DNA of 64,000 nt from Alphaproteobacteria bacterium (GTDB taxonomy: Bacteria; Pseudomonadota; Alphaproteobacteria; Rhodobacterales; Rhodobacteraceae): assembly GCA_030426685.1 (NCBI GenBank), contig JAUHYC010000005.1, positions 1 to 64,000 on the forward strand, read 5' to 3'. The notes under the pieces are model-generated. The model was given only the letters and a program-made list of their open reading frames with translations, had not been told where the DNA came from and did no database searches. Of the stretch, positions 63,200-64,000 are shown piece after piece. The position numbers and the translations under genes are program-made. Position 1 is the stretch's first letter. Each line of letters starts with the position of its first letter.

Positions 63200-64000
63200 T
63201 TACAGATTGCAATCGCCGACATAGGCATCGGCATGATCCTCAGCGACGATGCCCGTGGTCTTGTTGCGGAATTCGCCATCTTCCTCGACAACGATACGGC
63301 TATACCAGTTCTGAACCGGGTGATTGTTCGAGTTGAACCGGAACGGGCCGCGGACCGAGTCAAAATCAGCGGCACGTAGAGCTTCCCGGAAACCATCCAT
63401 ATCTTCGGTCACCTTGCCCCCGGTCGCCTTCAGCGCGCTGGCGATCAGGCGTGCGGTGTCATAGCCTTGGCTGGCGTAGACTGTTGGCAGACGGTCATAT
63501 TTCTCGGCAAAGCTTGCGACAAACGCCTTGTTCGCTTCGTTATCCAAATCGTGGTTCCAGTGTGAAGTATTGGCGACGCCCACCATCGCCTCGCCCACCG
63601 CCCGCAGGATATTGATATCCGCAGAAGGTGCAGCCAGAACCAGCGGAACCTCATCGCGCAGACCAGCCTGATCATATTGCTTCATGAAGTTGATGCCCAT
63701 GCCACCGGGCAGGAACTGGAACACCATTTCGGGATCAGCGGCACGGATCTTGGCGATCTCGGCGGCATAATCTGTCTGACCCAGCTGGGTGTAGGTTTCG
63801 CCGACGATCTCGCCATTGAAATAGCGTTTGAACCCGGCAAGAGCATCTTTGCCCGCCTGATAGTTCGGCGCAAGGATGTAAGCGTTTTTGAAGCCGAGGT
63901 TGTTGGCGTTTATCCCTGCGGATTCGTGCAGCGAGTCATTCTGCCAGGAGGCCACGAAATAGTTCTCATGGCATTTGCTGCCGGCAAACTGAGAGGGGCC
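63200..64000 (-). CDS. Branched-chain-amino-acid-type ABC transporter binding protein, partial
   Basis: The frame is open from the stop at 63200 to the right edge (about 266 residues); the N-terminus with the signal peptide lies outside the window. The type-1 periplasmic fold is shown by FKNAYILAPNYQAGKDALAG, PEMVFQFLPGGMGINFMKQY and TVYASQGYDTARLIASALKA. The visible upstream segment SQFAGSKCHENYFVASWQND is typical of HAAT proteins for aromatic or amide compounds. It should be the first gene of the transporter operon. Confidence 0.9.
   Translation of the reverse strand, partial: GPSQFAGSKCHENYFVASWQNDSLHESAGINANNLGFKNAYILAPNYQAGKDALAGFKRYFNGEIVGETYTQLGQTDYAAEIAKIRAADPEMVFQFLPGGMGINFMKQYDQAGLRDEVPLVLAAPSADINILRAVGEAMVGVANTSHWNHDLDNEANKAFVASFAEKYDRLPTVYASQGYDTARLIASALKATGGKVTEDMDGFREALRAADFDSVRGPFRFNSNNHPVQNWYSRIVVEEDGEFRNKTTGIVAEDHADAYVGDCNL

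Overview
The window looks like chromosomal DNA from a marine alphaproteobacterium of the Roseobacter group (Rhodobacteraceae). Base composition is GC-rich, gene packing is tight with many ATGA/TGATG stop-start overlaps, and TRAP and ABC uptake systems alternate with LacI-, GntR-, LysR-, MarR- and AraC-controlled catabolic gene sets. No rRNA, tRNA, CRISPR array, intact insertion sequence or phage gene was seen. The assignment to this group is inference from gene content, not from a marker gene.

Layout. (1) 1-4345: the end of an ATPase/TPR regulator meets a two-gene unit on the minus strand, a cyclooxygenase-type heme peroxidase and a catalase-related heme protein, which together resemble an oxylipin-forming pair. 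(2) 4519-13133: LysR regulator, an Fe(II)/2-oxoglutarate oxygenase overlapping an HD-domain oxygenase (PhnY/PhnZ-like architecture), then a carboxymuconolactone-decarboxylase-like protein, a Rieske oxygenase, a dimethylglycine-dehydrogenase-like enzyme and an enolase-superfamily epimerase; the last three fit N-methyl betaine (proline betaine or hydroxyproline betaine) breakdown. (3) 13376-20899: Gfo/Idh/MocA oxidoreductase and GntR regulator, divergent from an SsuD-like flavin monooxygenase, aldo/keto reductase, flavin reductase and a complete TRAP transporter. (4) 20930-22687: a Sel1-repeat protein head to head with a di-heme peroxidase.

(5) 22782-39328: the largest and least familiar block. 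A CUT1-type ABC transporter, a histidinol-dehydrogenase-family enzyme, an SDR, a LacI regulator, a cupin, a MetE-like methyltransferase, an alpha/beta hydrolase, an RraA-like aldolase, an amidohydrolase and a thioesterase are interleaved with four SnoaL/NTF2-like proteins carrying about seven fold units. Two LacI-type operators bracket a promoter between the divergent arms. I read this as an undescribed catabolic system for an unknown carbohydrate- or polyol-like compound. (6) 39404-47631: a myo-inositol locus (LacI regulator, iolG, ABC transporter, iolE, iolB, an isomerase-like TIM barrel) in which iolC and iolD appear to have been deleted, leaving a scar made from the two gene ends.

(7) 47632-64000: aerobic anthranilate degradation through CoA thioesters. 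An eight-gene minus-strand operon (2-aminobenzoyl-CoA monooxygenase/reductase, SDR, MarR, enoyl-CoA hydratase, acyl-CoA dehydrogenase, 2-aminobenzoate-CoA ligase, thioesterase, RidA) is followed by a cupin and flavin monooxygenase unit, an AraC regulator, a kynurenine-formamidase-like hydrolase, and a branched-chain-amino-acid-type ABC transporter whose binding protein runs off the right edge. The hydrolase suggests that the substrate may reach anthranilate from the kynurenine side of tryptophan breakdown.
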